From: Rhodococcus sp. W8901
GTDB lineage: Bacteria > Actinomycetota > Actinomycetes > Mycobacteriales > Mycobacteriaceae
Assembly (NCBI RefSeq): GCF_013348805.1
Contig: NZ_CP054690.1
Coordinates: forward strand, 5,208,001-5,272,000
DNA length: 64,000 bases
Direction of reading: 5' to 3'
Made by a program: the position numbers and the translations under genes. Under the pieces are notes generated by a model. The model ran no database searches, was not told where the DNA came from, and saw only the letters and a program-made list of their open reading frames with translations. Positions 15,413 to 25,960 of this stretch are shown piece after piece (position 1 is the first letter of the stretch; each line of letters begins with the position of its first letter).

Positions 15413-16495
15413 TCAGCCCTCCCCTGTCAGGACGTCGGCGAGGTCGTAGCGGAGCGGAACCTCGAGTTGCTCGAACGTGCACGACTCCGGCGCCCGGTCG
15501 GGGCGCCACCGCAGGAACCGCGCCGCGTGCCGGAACCGCACCCCGGCCTGGCTGCCGCGTTCGCCGAGCCCGCCCTCCATCTGGTCGTACGCCACCTCGA
15601 GGACGCGCTCGGGGCGGAGCGGAATCCAGCTGCGGTCGGCGCTCGAGCGCCAGCGGGTGGCCTCCCCCTCGGCCACGACGTCGTCGCCGACCCGCAACGG
15701 TTCGAGTTCGGCGAGCAGCTCGACGCGACGCTTCGCGGTGAAGGCCGACGCGCCGCCGACCATGTGCAACTCGCCGCCGTCGTACAGCCCCAACAGGATC
15801 GATCCGATGCCCGGCTGACTCTTGTGCGGCCGGTAGCCGATCGCGACGACGTCGGCGGTTCGAGAGTGCTTGACCTTCACCATCTCCCGCTTGTTCGGCA
15901 GATAGTGGCTGTCGAGCCTCTTGGCGACGACGCCGTCGAGTCCCGCTCCCTCGAACGTCTCGAACCAGCGCTGCGCGGTGGCACTGTCGAGGGTGGCCGC
16001 CGTGACGTGACAGCTCGGTCCACCGCCGACCGCATCGAGCAGTGCGTTGCGGCGTTCGGCGAACGGGCGCGCGGTGAAGTCGTCGTCGCCGAGCGCCAGT
16101 AGATCGAATCCGATGAACTGCGCCGGGGTCTGCTCCGCGAGCAGCTTCACCCGGCTGTCGGCCGGGTGGATGCGTTCGGACAGCGAGCCCCAGTCCAGCC
16201 GGGTCCGGCCGCCGATCTCCCGGGGGACCACCAGCTCGCCGTCGACGACGCAGCGTGGCGGCAGTTCGGCCCGCACCGCCTCGACCATCTCGGGGAAGTA
16301 CCGGGCCAGGTCCTTGCCGCCACGCGAGCCGAGCACCACGTCGTCGCCGTCGCGGAACACGATGGCGCGGAATCCGTCCCATTTGGGCTCGTACGACCAG
16401 ACGGATTCACCGGCCGGCTGTTCGGGCACTCCGGACGCGGCCTTGGCCAGCATCGGCTGCAGCGGTGGTGCGATAGGCAGGTCCACGGCGTCCAT
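15413..16495 (-). CDS. ligC: ATP-dependent DNA ligase, LigC type
   Basis: The 360-residue ligase consists of a nucleotidyl-transferase domain and an OB fold. The adenylated lysine is Lys38 in EPKWDGFRA. Further motifs are VVDGELVV (motif III), FIGFDLLAL, DGVVAKR (motif IV) and MVKVKHSRTADVV (motif V). The length and the adjacent Prim-PolC match mycobacterial LigC. The start ATG at 16495 has no good ribosome-binding site and may be leaderless. It seals nicks after short-patch fill-in. Confidence 0.9.
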   Translation of the reverse strand: MDAVDLPIAPPLQPMLAKAASGVPEQPAGESVWSYEPKWDGFRAIVFRDGDDVVLGSRGGKDLARYFPEMVEAVRAELPPRCVVDGELVVPREIGGRTRLDWGSLSERIHPADSRVKLLAEQTPAQFIGFDLLALGDDDFTARPFAERRNALLDAVGGGPSCHVTAATLDSATAQRWFETFEGAGLDGVVAKRLDSHYLPNKREMVKVKHSRTADVVAIGYRPHKSQPGIGSILLGLYDGGELHMVGGASAFTAKRRVELLAELEPLRVGDDVVAEGEATRWRSSADRSWIPLRPERVLEVAYDQMEGGLGERGSQAGVRFRHAARFLRWRPDRAPESCTFEQLEVPLRYDLADVLTGEG

Positions 16496-16549
16496 AGTGA
16501 CACCCGCACCCGCTGTTCGCGCGCTGTTCGCCGCGGCCGGTGCCCCCGA

Positions 16550-17077
16550 TCAGCCGTTCGCGGCGGGCGTCTCGAGGACCGAGGTGACCGGAGTGGGGTT
16601 ACGCGTCAGGTCCAGGACGGGGCAGTGCGCCTCGGCCGCCTCGTGCAGTTCGAGGTAGCGCTCCCGCGACTCCGGGCCGGTGACGTTCACGACGACGCGG
16701 ACCTCGCCGAAGCCGGGCCGCACGGTCTCGTCGAACCCGAAGAAGCCCCGCACGTCGAGGTCGCCCTCGGCGCGGGCGGTGATGTCGTCGACCCGGATAC
16801 CGAGCTTCTCGGCCCAGAACCGGTATGTCACGACGTGGCACGACAGCAGCGAGGCCAGGTAGTACTCCACCGGGTTGGGGGCGGTGTTCTCGCCGCCGAG
16901 CGCCGGCGGCTCGTCCACCTCGACCGTGTACTTACCGAGCGAGACGGTGCTGGCAACGGCGTCGTGGGCCCGGGCCGACGCGCGGAAGACGACGTTCGCC
17001 TTCGCTGCGTCCCGGGAGACCGCGTCGGCGGTGGCGGAGACGATCGAGGACAGGTGTGAAACGGATGCAGTGGTCAC
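16550..17077 (-). CDS. OsmC/Ohr-family peroxiredoxin
   Basis: About 175 residues. The two redox cysteines of the family are Cys80 (ASLLSCHVV) and Cys152 (EAHCPVLDLTRN). OsmC proteins reduce organic hydroperoxides in the cytosol. The start is set at the GTG giving VTTASVSHLSS, because the upstream extension to 17173 is composition-poor and outside the fold. No strong ribosome-binding site is visible for either start. It is 54 bases from the diverging LigC start region. Confidence 0.85.
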   Translation of the reverse strand: MTTASVSHLSSIVSATADAVSRDAAKANVVFRASARAHDAVASTVSLGKYTVEVDEPPALGGENTAPNPVEYYLASLLSCHVVTYRFWAEKLGIRVDDITARAEGDLDVRGFFGFDETVRPGFGEVRVVVNVTGPESRERYLELHEAAEAHCPVLDLTRNPTPVTSVLETPAANG

Positions 17078-17183
17078 GGGTGAGATCCCATCGTTCGTGT
17101 GCGTGAATGCCGAGTGCGTGATCACGGCGCGTCCGATGACGGCGCGCGTGAAGTGATCCCGGCGGCGAGACACTCGCGCCGGG

Positions 17184-17205
17184 GGCGGGTCGGATCAGAC
17201 CCGCC
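17184..17205 (-). terminator. 8-bp hairpin between corA and osmC
   Basis: GGCGGGTC (17184-17191) and GACCCGCC (17198-17205) are perfect complements around a 6-base loop, in the 249-bp gap between osmC and the 3' end of corA. It could end the corA transcript or sit in the osmC leader. There is no U-tract. Confidence 0.35.
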
Positions 17206-17326
17206 GACACCCGGACGTACACACGTGCGCGAAATCGACATGGCGGCGCCGCGTCAGCAGCGCACCGGAGTCGATCGCGCGAAGTGAGGTCACGCCTGAG
17301 ACTGTAGCCGGACCGCCCGGCCCGGT

Positions 17327-18487
17327 CTACAGCCAGCCGCGACGCTTGAAGATCGTGTACAGCCCGGTACAGGTGAGCACCATGAGCATCAACGCGAACG
17401 GATACCCGCCGGCCCAGTGCAATTCGGGCATGTTGTCGAAGTTCATGCCGTACACGGTGCCGATCAGGGTGGGCGCGAACAGGATTGCTGCCCACGCCGA
17501 GACCTTCTTGATCTCCTCGTTCTGCGCGTAGCTGGCCTCGGTCATGTTGCGCATCTCTTCGTTCTGCGCCTGCGAGACCAGCGTCGCGTTCAGCGCGAGG
17601 ATGCTGCCGAGCAACTCCCGGAAGCCGTCGACCCGTTCGACCACCGTCGTCGCGTGGTCGGTCACGTCCCGCAGGTACTTCTGCAGTTCCTCGTCGGTGT
17701 TGTACTTGTCGAAGCCCGCGGACAGTGCGCGCAGCATGCCGAGCAGCGGCTTGGTGGCGCGCTGGAACTCGACCACCTCTCGGGAGAGTTCGTAGATACG
17801 CCGGGACACCATGGGGTCGCCGCTGAAGACCTCGGTCTCGATCTCGTCGATGTCGTTCTGCAGACCCGCGACGACGGGCGCGTAGCCGTCGACCACGGCG
17901 TCGAGGATCGCGTACAGCACCGCCTCGGGCCCCAGCTTGAGCAGTTCCGGGTCGCCCTCCATGCGGTCCCGGACGGCCGACAGGTCCGGGGACTCGCTGT
18001 GCCGGACGGTGAGCACGAACGTCGGGCCGCAGAAGATGTGCAGTTCGCCGAAGTCGACGCTCTCCGATTCGTCGAGGTACCGCGCGGCGCGCAGCACGAC
18101 GAACAGCGTGTCGCCGTACCGCTCGAGCTTGGGCCGCTGGTGCGCGACGATCGCATCCTCGACCGCGAGCTCGTGCAGGTCGAATTGCTCTGCCGCAGCG
18201 TTCAGTTGAGCGTCGTCCGGACGGTAGAGACCGATCCACGCCATCGACGACTCGTCGGGCAGGCTCGCGAGTGCTTCCGCGAGGGTCGCCGGCGAGGAGA
18301 TCCGGCGGCCGTCGCGGTAGACCGCGCTGTTGACGACGCTGGACTCCACGACGCCGGATTGGGCCGCGGCCGGTGGCGTCTGCCCCGGGTGTCGCGGTGC
18401 CATCGAATGCTCGGGCGAGACCACGTCGTCGGCGGTACCGGCGGCGCGGCGAGGGAGGATCGAGCGAATCGGACGCTTTTCACGCAT
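17327..18487 (-). CDS. corA: CorA-type magnesium/cobalt channel
   Basis: The 386-residue protein has a long acidic N-terminal cytoplasmic domain and two C-terminal membrane helices. The first helix ends in the diagnostic YGMNFDNMPEL selectivity loop and the last turn is FKRRGWL. CorA pentamers admit divalent cations, mainly Mg. The start is put at ATG 18487 (MREKRPIRSILPRR); the longer frame to 18547 has no support. No M-box-like riboswitch was recognisable in the 237 bases upstream, which otherwise hold only low-GC patches. Confidence 0.92.
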   Translation of the reverse strand: MREKRPIRSILPRRAAGTADDVVSPEHSMAPRHPGQTPPAAAQSGVVESSVVNSAVYRDGRRISSPATLAEALASLPDESSMAWIGLYRPDDAQLNAAAEQFDLHELAVEDAIVAHQRPKLERYGDTLFVVLRAARYLDESESVDFGELHIFCGPTFVLTVRHSESPDLSAVRDRMEGDPELLKLGPEAVLYAILDAVVDGYAPVVAGLQNDIDEIETEVFSGDPMVSRRIYELSREVVEFQRATKPLLGMLRALSAGFDKYNTDEELQKYLRDVTDHATTVVERVDGFRELLGSILALNATLVSQAQNEEMRNMTEASYAQNEEIKKVSAWAAILFAPTLIGTVYGMNFDNMPELHWAGGYPFALMLMVLTCTGLYTIFKRRGWL

Positions 18488-18724
18488 ACGAATACAGCTT
18501 TCGGGAAGGTCCGCGATCCGGACCGCCGATCGCGGTCCCACGGACACCAGTCGAACGCCATCGGAGTGGATGGCGTGGATTGTCCTGTTTAACTGGTACT
18601 CGGAGGTTGGCTACTCATTACTAGCCCCACCTCCTCTTCCTCGAACCCCGCAGATCCGCGGGCGCGGGTCGACCCGAACGACGACACCCTACTCCGGCAG
18701 CACCGGACGCGACAACCGGAGCGG

Positions 18725-19005
18725 TCAGTCGATGCGCTCCATGTCCGACCGATACCGCGCCGCGTTGGCCACGTACGTGGCGACACCGCGACGCAGCCCC
18801 TCCGCGAAGGCGTCCGGATCAGGATGCGGCGCAACGGCTGCCGGCGCGCCGAGCCCTCTCGATCGGGGCGGGACGACCGTGCCCTCGGTGAGCAGCGCGG
18901 TCGCGCCGACGAGGCTGCCCGTGCCCACCACCACACGCTGCAGACTCGTGGACATCGATCCGATGAGGCACCGGTCCTCGACCACCACGGCGTCGGCATC
19001 GGACA
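18725..19005 (-). pseudogene. 3' remnant of a gamma-carbonic-anhydrase-like hexapeptide acyltransferase
   Basis: The C-terminal part of a left-handed beta-helix protein survives. DADAVVVEDRCLIGSM, then VVVGTGSLVGATALLTEG, then TVVPPRSRGLGAPAAV have the hexapeptide spacing, followed by a normal acidic tail to the stop. The N-terminal half and the start are missing. The recognisable sequence ends at about 19005, where it meets an equally truncated gene on the other strand. Confidence 0.65.
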
Positions 19006-19267
19006 CGGACTGGCGTTCGCCGGCGGCATGCAGCGCGTCAGTACAGCGGTCGCCCTGCACGCCCGCGGGTCCAGTGGCGCGGTCCTGGCCGCGTTCTTCA
19101 CGCTCACGTATGTCGGGCTCGGCGTGCCCGCGATCGCCGCGGGTCTCCTCGTCACCTACCAGGGCTTGTCGACCGCGGTGGTCGAGTTCTCCCTCGTTGC
19201 CGCCGTCACCTGCCTGATCGCGTTGGCGCTGAACATGATCCGACGGTCCAACGACGCTACGGGATGA
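18985..19267 (+). pseudogene. 3' remnant of an MFS transporter
   Basis: About 90 codons of the last two membrane helices of a major facilitator protein remain: GLAFAGGMQRVSTAVALHAR, then a 20-residue helix around VPAIAAGLLVTYQG, then VAAVTCLIALALNMIRRSN and the stop. Everything upstream (ten helices and the start) is absent. The preceding bases belong to the opposite-strand acyltransferase remnant. It overlaps the luxR stop by 11 bases. Confidence 0.65.
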
Positions 19268-20108
19268 GCCCCTGCCGCCGTGCCTCGACCACGGCCTCGT
19301 GCCGGCTGCGGACCTCGAGCTTGGTCATGATGTTGCGCATGTAGCTCTTGACGGTGTCGAGGCGCAGACCCAACCGCTCGCCGATCTCCGCGTTGCGGCA
19401 GCCGAGCGCGACGTGGACGAGTACCTCGAACTCGCGGGGCGACAGCGTCACCCTCGCGGGCTCGGTCGCCCCGACGGTGAGCCCGCGCAGCTTTCCTTCC
19501 ACCGCCCTGACCTCGGCGCCGAGGGCGTCGTCGTCGAGGCGGTCCGCGATCGCCCGCAGAGCCAGGTAACTCTCGGTGATGCCCGCCGAGATCTTCGGGT
19601 CCCGGTACGCGTCCGGTGCCGTGCGCGCATTCTCGATCATCGCGACCCGGCGGTCGACCTCGTCGCGGATCTCGATCTCGTGGGCGAGTTTGCGCGCCGA
19701 CCGCATCACCGATTCGGCCATCACGTCACCGATCGGCAGGTTGGCGCGCAGGCCGCCGTACACCGCGGCGCGGGTGGTCCCGCGCACCACGACAGGCGCC
19801 GCGAGCAGCGACTCGATCCCCTCGCTGGCCACCTCGTGGTCGTAGTCGTGGGTGATGTGCCGGGAGTTCGCGTAGTCCTGGACCGCACCGGGCCGCTGTT
19901 CGGCGATCACCCGACCGCCAAGTCCACATTCGGTGTCGATCACGAGATCACGCAGCATCGCACCGCGGGTCCCGACGAATCCCGACAGCCGCACGCCGGG
20001 TCCGGCAACCAAGCCTCCGAACAGCACCGGCAGCGTCGTGCTGGTGCGCAGGTAGCGGAGTTCGGCGCGGATCGCGTCCTCGTCGCTCGGCCTCAGGATG
20101 TCGGTCAT
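19257..20108 (-). CDS. LuxR-family regulator with N-terminal GAF-like domain
   Basis: About 283 residues. The C-terminal 65 form the LuxR helix-turn-helix (TLSPREFEVLVHVALGCRNA, then LGLRLDTVKSYMRNIMTKLE). Residues about 30-170 look like a GAF sensor. The start is set at the ATG giving MTDILRPSDEDA; a GTG at 20147 would add 13 residues. It diverges from the acyl-CoA ligase gene over 147 bp, which it probably controls. Similar GAF-LuxR regulators sit beside fatty-acid and aromatic-acid ligases in actinomycetes. Confidence 0.85.
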   Translation of the reverse strand: MTDILRPSDEDAIRAELRYLRTSTTLPVLFGGLVAGPGVRLSGFVGTRGAMLRDLVIDTECGLGGRVIAEQRPGAVQDYANSRHITHDYDHEVASEGIESLLAAPVVVRGTTRAAVYGGLRANLPIGDVMAESVMRSARKLAHEIEIRDEVDRRVAMIENARTAPDAYRDPKISAGITESYLALRAIADRLDDDALGAEVRAVEGKLRGLTVGATEPARVTLSPREFEVLVHVALGCRNAEIGERLGLRLDTVKSYMRNIMTKLEVRSRHEAVVEARRQGLIP

Positions 20109-20255
20109 CAGTTCGTTCGGTGCGCTGTTCGTCGGAGTTCCGGGCACCCACCGCGGATACCCACTTCAGAGGGTAGCGGCCGCCGGACTGTGCCCCATAG
20201 CGTCGGATCCGGCGGTGTGTAACGCCCGTCACTTGCGATCACCACGGAGGTACTC

Positions 20256-21860
20256 GTGTCCGAACTGTCCGCCTCGGCGAACCACACACCGCTCAGTCCG
20301 CTGCGCTTCCTGGACCGCTCGGCATCGGTGTTCCCCGACAAGACCGCGATCATCCACGGGGACCGCCGCTACACGTATCGCGAGTTCGCGAACGAGGTGG
20401 CGCAGCTCGCACGGGTGCTGCGCAGCCGCATCGAACCGGGCGACCGGGTCGCCTACCTGTGCCCCAACACCCCCGAGATGCTGATGGCGCACTTCGCGGT
20501 GCCGCTGGCCGGCGGTGTGCTGATCGCCCTCAACTCGCGACTGGCCGGACCCGAGCTCGAGTACATCCTCGACCACGCCGGGGCCCGGATCCTGTTCGTG
20601 GACTCCGAGCTGGTGGGCTCGGTGCGTACCGTGCGGGAGAACGTCGGCAGCGTCGCCGAGATCGTCGAGATACCGGACTCGACGATCCCGCGCCCCGACG
20701 TCCCCGCCGGTGTGACGACCGCGCAGTACGACGAGTTCCTGCGCAGCCGCGACGGCCTGTCCGACGAGCCACTCCGCTGGGGCGTCGACGACGAGCAGCA
20801 GGTCATCGCCATCAACTACACGTCCGGCACCACCGGAAAGCCCAAGGGCGTCATGTACTCCCACCGCGGCGCCTACCTGAACTCGCTGGGCGAGACGTTC
20901 CACAACGGCTTCGACGGCAACACCAAGTACCTGTGGACGCTGCCGATGTTCCACTGCAACGGCTGGTGCACGCCGTGGGCCGTGACCGCCGCAGCCGGCA
21001 CCCACGTGTGCCTGCGGGCGGTGCGTGCCGACGCCATCTGGGACGCGATCGACGACCTCGGAATCACCAACCTGTGCGGCGCCCCCGCCGTGTGCACCAC
21101 GATCGCCGGCGCCGAGCAGGCGCACCCGGTGGACGCGCTGCGGATCACGACCGCCGGCGCTCCCCCGTCGCCGACCGTCATCGCGCAGCTCGAGACCCTC
21201 GGCGTGACCGTCGTGCACGTGTACGGCCTCACGGAGGTGTACGGGCCGTACACGATCTGCGAATTCCAGGAGTCGTGGAACGACCGGTCGCCCGAGGAGC
21301 GGGCCGCGCTGATCTCCCGGCAGGGTGTCGGCATGCTGCAGGCCGAGAACGCCCGCATCGTCGACGACAACATGGCGGACGTGCCCGCCGACGGCGAGAC
21401 GATGGGCGAGATCGTGTTGCGCGGCAACAACGTCATGCTCGGCTACTACCGCGATCCGGAGGCCACCGCGCAGGCGTTCGCCGGGGGCTGGTTCCACACC
21501 GGCGACCTGGGCGTCATGCACCCGGACGGCTACATCCAGCTCAAGGACCGCGCGAAGGACATCATCATCTCGGGCGGCGAGAACATCTCGACGGTCGAGG
21601 TGGAGCAGGCGATCATCGCGCATCCCGCCGTGCTGGATGTCGCCGTCGTCGGTGTGCCGCACGAGAAGTGGGGCGAGCGGCCCAAGGCGTTCGTCATCGT
21701 CAAGCCGGGACACACGGTGACCGCCGAGGAGATCGTCGAGCACACCCGCGCGCTGCTCGCGCGGTACAAGGTGCCCGAGGAGATCGTCTTCCCGCTCGAC
21801 CTGCCGCGCACCCCGACCGGCAAGGTGCTCAAGTTCGAGCTGCGGAAGTCGCACAGCTGA
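20256..21860 (+). CDS. Medium/long-chain acyl-CoA ligase (AlkK/FadD type)
   Basis: The 534-residue adenylate-forming ligase has NYTSGTTGKPKGVMYSHRG (P-loop), YGLTEVYGPYT, HTGDLGVM, GGENISTVEVE and a C-terminal PRTPTGKVLK lysine. The spacing and the YGLTE-x-YGP motif resemble the AlkK group that acts on medium-chain acids. It starts at GTG with GGAGG seven bases upstream. It is monocistronic, followed by a 15-bp terminator hairpin, and faces the NRPS 3' end. It could also supply the acyl starter of the NRPS, but nothing in the sequence shows this. Confidence 0.92.
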   Translation: MSELSASANHTPLSPLRFLDRSASVFPDKTAIIHGDRRYTYREFANEVAQLARVLRSRIEPGDRVAYLCPNTPEMLMAHFAVPLAGGVLIALNSRLAGPELEYILDHAGARILFVDSELVGSVRTVRENVGSVAEIVEIPDSTIPRPDVPAGVTTAQYDEFLRSRDGLSDEPLRWGVDDEQQVIAINYTSGTTGKPKGVMYSHRGAYLNSLGETFHNGFDGNTKYLWTLPMFHCNGWCTPWAVTAAAGTHVCLRAVRADAIWDAIDDLGITNLCGAPAVCTTIAGAEQAHPVDALRITTAGAPPSPTVIAQLETLGVTVVHVYGLTEVYGPYTICEFQESWNDRSPEERAALISRQGVGMLQAENARIVDDNMADVPADGETMGEIVLRGNNVMLGYYRDPEATAQAFAGGWFHTGDLGVMHPDGYIQLKDRAKDIIISGGENISTVEVEQAIIAHPAVLDVAVVGVPHEKWGERPKAFVIVKPGHTVTAEEIVEHTRALLARYKVPEEIVFPLDLPRTPTGKVLKFELRKSHS

Positions 21861-21865
21861 CACGG

Positions 21866-21900
21866 GTGGTGCCCCGCCGGTCCACCCGGCGGGGCACCAC
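21866..21900. terminator. 15-bp perfect hairpin between the acyl-CoA ligase and NRPS genes
   Basis: The 15 bases 21866-21880 pair without mismatch with 21886-21900 around TCCAC. The stem is GTGGTGCC... It begins five bases after the ligase stop. There is no U-tract, as is common in actinomycetes. It can act on both converging transcripts. Confidence 0.7.
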
Positions 21901-21950
21901 TCGACCGGGAACCACACTGTGCCGCGGAGAAAATCTGTACGGAGTGCGAG

Positions 21951-21964
21951 GTTTTGTACAAAAC
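21951..21964. repeat. 14-bp perfect palindrome GTTTTGTACAAAAC
   Basis: An AT-rich self-complementary 14-mer in the gap between two converging genes, where neither promoter is expected. A related TCTGTACGGA lies 16 bases to its left. It could be a protein-binding site or a relic. No function is assigned. Confidence 0.4.
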
Positions 21965-22034
21965 GGCGGACCACGGAATTCTGTCTGTCCGGCGCGATCC
22001 CCCGTTCGGTGGCCTACGGTCCCGGTCGAGTCGG

Positions 22035-25000
22035 TCAGCCCCGCCGCTCGAGATATCGCGCCAGCGCGGGACCGATCACCGCGACCGAGTCCGGTTCGAT
22101 CATGTCGTTGTGCCCGCAGTCGACGGGGCACTCCTCGATGTCGCCGGTGACGAGTGGCCTCCACTCCCCCGCGGACCGGTCGCCGCCGCCGTCCTGCCCG
22201 CGGGCCGCCGGGAACACCAACAGGTCTCCGTCGAACACACCGGGCACGAATCGGTGCACCAGCAGCCGCGAGTTGGCGTATCCGTCGTTGATCCGTTCGA
22301 GGTGATCGGCGGTGACAGCATCGGCGGTCCCGAAGTGGGAGTTGAGCATTCGCGCGGCGCCCGCATAGTCGATCGTATGCTCCGAAGCCGGGAGTTCGAA
22401 GCCCAGACCGCGCAGCAGGTCAGCCAGATCGAGCCGGCCGAGCAGGGGATCCGAACCGCCGTCGGGATAGGCGTCCATGACCGCCAGCGCCGCGACGGAC
22501 CTCCCCCGCCGCTGCAGTTCGACGGCCATCGCGTGGGCGATCACGCCGCCCAGCGACCAGCCGAGCAGGTCGTACGGCCCGTCCGGCGCGACGGCGGTCA
22601 TCTCGTCGACGTACCGCGCGGCCAGCTCCTCGAGCGAGTCGTACTGCGGCCCGCCCGCGATCACCGGCAACTGCAGTCCGAAGACCGGCCGCTCCGACGG
22701 CAGGTACTGCACCAGTCCCGTATACCCCCACGACAGCCCGATTCCGGGATGCACGCAGAACAGCGGGCGCCCGGACCCCGTGCCCCGCAGCGGGATCAGG
22801 GGGCGAAGGGCGTCGTCCACCCCGCCGGAGGTGGTGTCGGCGATCCGTCCGGCGAGACCCGCCGGCGTCGGATCGAGGAACAGTGCCTGCAACGCGACGG
22901 TGGGTCCCAGGCGGGTCCGCAGCTCGGTGACGACCTTCGTCGCGAGCAGCGAGGTCCCGCCGAGATCGAAGAAGCTGTCGTCCAACCCGATCCGCTCGAC
23001 GCCGAGGACGTCGGCGAACGTGTCCACCACCGCCGTCTCGATCGGGCCGCTCGGCTCGCGGAACACCGTCGCCGGCGACATGAACTGGGGCGGCGGCAGC
23101 GCGGTGCGGTCGAGTTTGCCCGTCGGTGTCAGTGGGATCCGGTCGAGGACGGTCACCGCCGCGGGAACCATGTGCGCGGGCAGGTGACGCCCCACGTCGC
23201 GGCGCAGATCGTCGGCGTCGACGTGGGCGTTCTCGGCCGGGCGCACGTACGAGCACAGCAGTGTGTTGCCGGCCGGTCCGGGACGCGCGAGCGTGACGGC
23301 GAATCCGACGTTCGGCTGCGCAGTGAGCACCGCGTCGACCTCGCCCGGCTCGATCCGGAAGCCGCGGACCTTGACCTGGAAGTCGCTGCGCCCGATGTAC
23401 TCGAGGGTGCCGTCCCCGCGCCATCGGACGAGATCGCCGGTGCGGTAGATGCGCCCGCCGCTCCGACCGAACGGGTCGGCGACGAAGCGGCCGGCCGTGA
23501 GCCCGGGCCGCCGGTGGTAACCGCGGGCCAGCGCGGAGCCGGCGATGTACAACTCGCCGACGACCCCGCGCGGGACCGGGTGCAGACGCGGGTCGAGGAC
23601 CAGTTCGGTGACACCGCGGATCGGACCGCCGAACGTGACCGGCTCGCCCGGCCGCATCCGTGCGCTGATGTTCGCCATGATCGTGGTCTCGGTGGGGCCG
23701 TACGCATTGAGCATCGTGCGTCCCGGAGCCCAGCGCATCACCAACTCCGGCGGGCACGGTTCCCCCGCCACCACGAGCGTCCGCAGACTCTCGAGCCCGA
23801 CGGGGTCCACCGAGGCCAGCGCGGTCGGCGTGACGAATCCGTGCGTCACCCTATCGGTTTCGAGCAGCGAGGCGAACTCGGTGCCGCCGTACACGTCGGA
23901 GGGGACGACGACCATCGTGGCGCCCGCGCTCAGGGCCATCACCGTCTCGAACACCGACGCGTCGAAGCTCGGTGACGCGAAGTGCAGGGTCCGCGCCTGC
24001 GGCGTCACGCCCAGTCGTTCCCGCTCCTCGGCCGCCAGGTTGGCCAGCCCCCGGTGCGTGAGCACGACACCCTTCGGCGTGCCGGTCGAGCCCGAGGTGT
24101 AGATCAGGTACGCGGGGTGATCGGCACGGAGCGGGTGGATCCGCTCGGTGTCGGAGATCGGTGTGGCCGACTCGGCCGCGACGGCGGCCGCGACCTCGGG
24201 ATCGTCGAGGACCAACCAGTCGACCGAATCCGGCAGTCGCTCCCGGCACGACCGCACCGTCACACCCACTCCGGCACCGGAATCGGTGAGCATCCGCTCG
24301 ATGCGCTCCGTCGGGTAGCCCGGGTCCACCGGCACGAACGCCGCACCCGTCCTCGCCACTGCCCACACCGCGAGCACCGACGACACCGAACGTGACAGCC
24401 CCAGCGCGACATATGTTTCCGGGCCCGCTCCCATGGCGATCAGGAGCCGGGCCAGCCGATTCGACTCGTCGTCGAGTTGCCGGTACGTCACTTCACGGCC
24501 GTCGCACACGACCGCGACGGCGTCGGCGTTTCGCGCCGCGGACTCGAGCAGATCGGCGAGCAGGATCGTCGGCGCATCCGGCCCGCCTCGCGCGGGGGCC
24601 AGCCCCGCCAGCTCGTGCGGGTGCAGGATCTCGAGGTCACCGACGGGCCGGCCCGGATCTGCCAGCGCGGTCTCGAGGATCCGCACGAAACGCTCGGCGA
24701 AGCCTTGCACGGTGTCGCGGTCGAAGAGATCGGTCGCGAACGCGATGCCCCCGGAGATCCCCGCGGGCGCACCGTCGCCGTCGAGCAGTTCACCGAGCAC
24801 GAACTCGAGGTCCTCCTTGACCATCCCGGCGCCGATCGACAATCCCTCGAGCGTCAGCCCGGACAGCTCGAGTCGGGCGCTCTCGAGATTCTGGAACTCG
24901 AGCGCGACCTGGAACAGCGGTGAGTACGCGGTGGATCGGGCCGGATCGAGCTTCTCGACCACCCGCTCGAACGGCACGTCGGCGTGTGCGAAGGCTCCGA

Positions 25001-25960
25001 GATCGATGTCCCGGACCGTCGCCAGAAGCTCCGAGAACGATTGCCGTGCAGCGATCCTGGTGCGCAGCGCGAGTGTTCCGACGAACATTCCCACCAGCTC
25101 GTCCAGTGCGCGCTCGCCGCGCCCGGCGATGGGGGTGCCCACCACGATGTCATCGGTGTCACCCAACCGGGCGAGCAGCACCGCGAGGGCCGCGTGGATC
25201 GTCATGAACAGGCTTGTTCCGTGGTCACGTGCGAAGGTCAGGAGTCGTCGGTGCAGCCCAGGGTCGAGCGCGAACTCCACACGGTCGCCACGGAAGGACT
25301 GCTGAATCGGCCGCGGTCGGTCCGTGGGCAGCCCCAGCAGGTCGGGCGCACCGGACAGCGTCTCGGTCCAGTAACCGAGCTGCCGGGACTGGACCGATCC
25401 GGGATCGTCCTCGGCGCCCAGAAGTGCCCGCTGCCACAGCGTGTAGTCGGCGTACTGCACCGGCAGCGGATCCCAGTCCGGACCGTGCCCGACGGTGCGT
25501 GCGACGTAGGCACGCATCAGATCACGCGCCAACGGCCCCAGCGAGTAGCCGTCGATCACGATGTGGTGCGCCACGAGGACCAGCACGTGCACGTCGGACC
25601 CCACCTCGAGCAGCGCCCCCTCCACCGGAACCCGCTCGGTCACATCGAATCCCGTGGACACCATGGCACGGGTGCGGTCCCGCAGTTCGGCCTCGCCCGC
25701 GACCACGACCGGGTCGAGAACGACCGCGACCTCGGCGACCGGACGGACATCCTGGATCGGCCCGGCGGCGCCGACCGGGAACCGCGTGCGCAACGACTCG
25801 TGCCGCGACAGGACGTCGTCGATCGCCGCTCTCAGCGCGGGCGCGTCGAGGGCACCGGTCAGGCGCACCGCCAGCGGCACGTTGTACGCGGGCGACGACG
25901 GGTCGAACTGGTTGATGAACCACATGCGCTGCTGCGCCGCCGACAGCGGGATCTCCGCCG
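22035..25960 (-). other. NRPS module 7: C7-A6-T7-TE
   Basis: C7 has HHIVIDGYS near 25565. The A6 P-loop is near 24095; pocket about D-A-F-F-V-A-A-I-M, probably an aliphatic or aromatic side chain. T7 is [10 protein letters not shown] near 22960. The thioesterase occupies about 22800-22035 with the Ser of GWSLGG near 22555 and the His of DCGHND. Confidence 0.82.

Noticed and set aside
18488-18724. Magnesium riboswitch ahead of corA
   Set aside because: No conserved M-box elements or terminator could be recognised in the 237-bp leader region.
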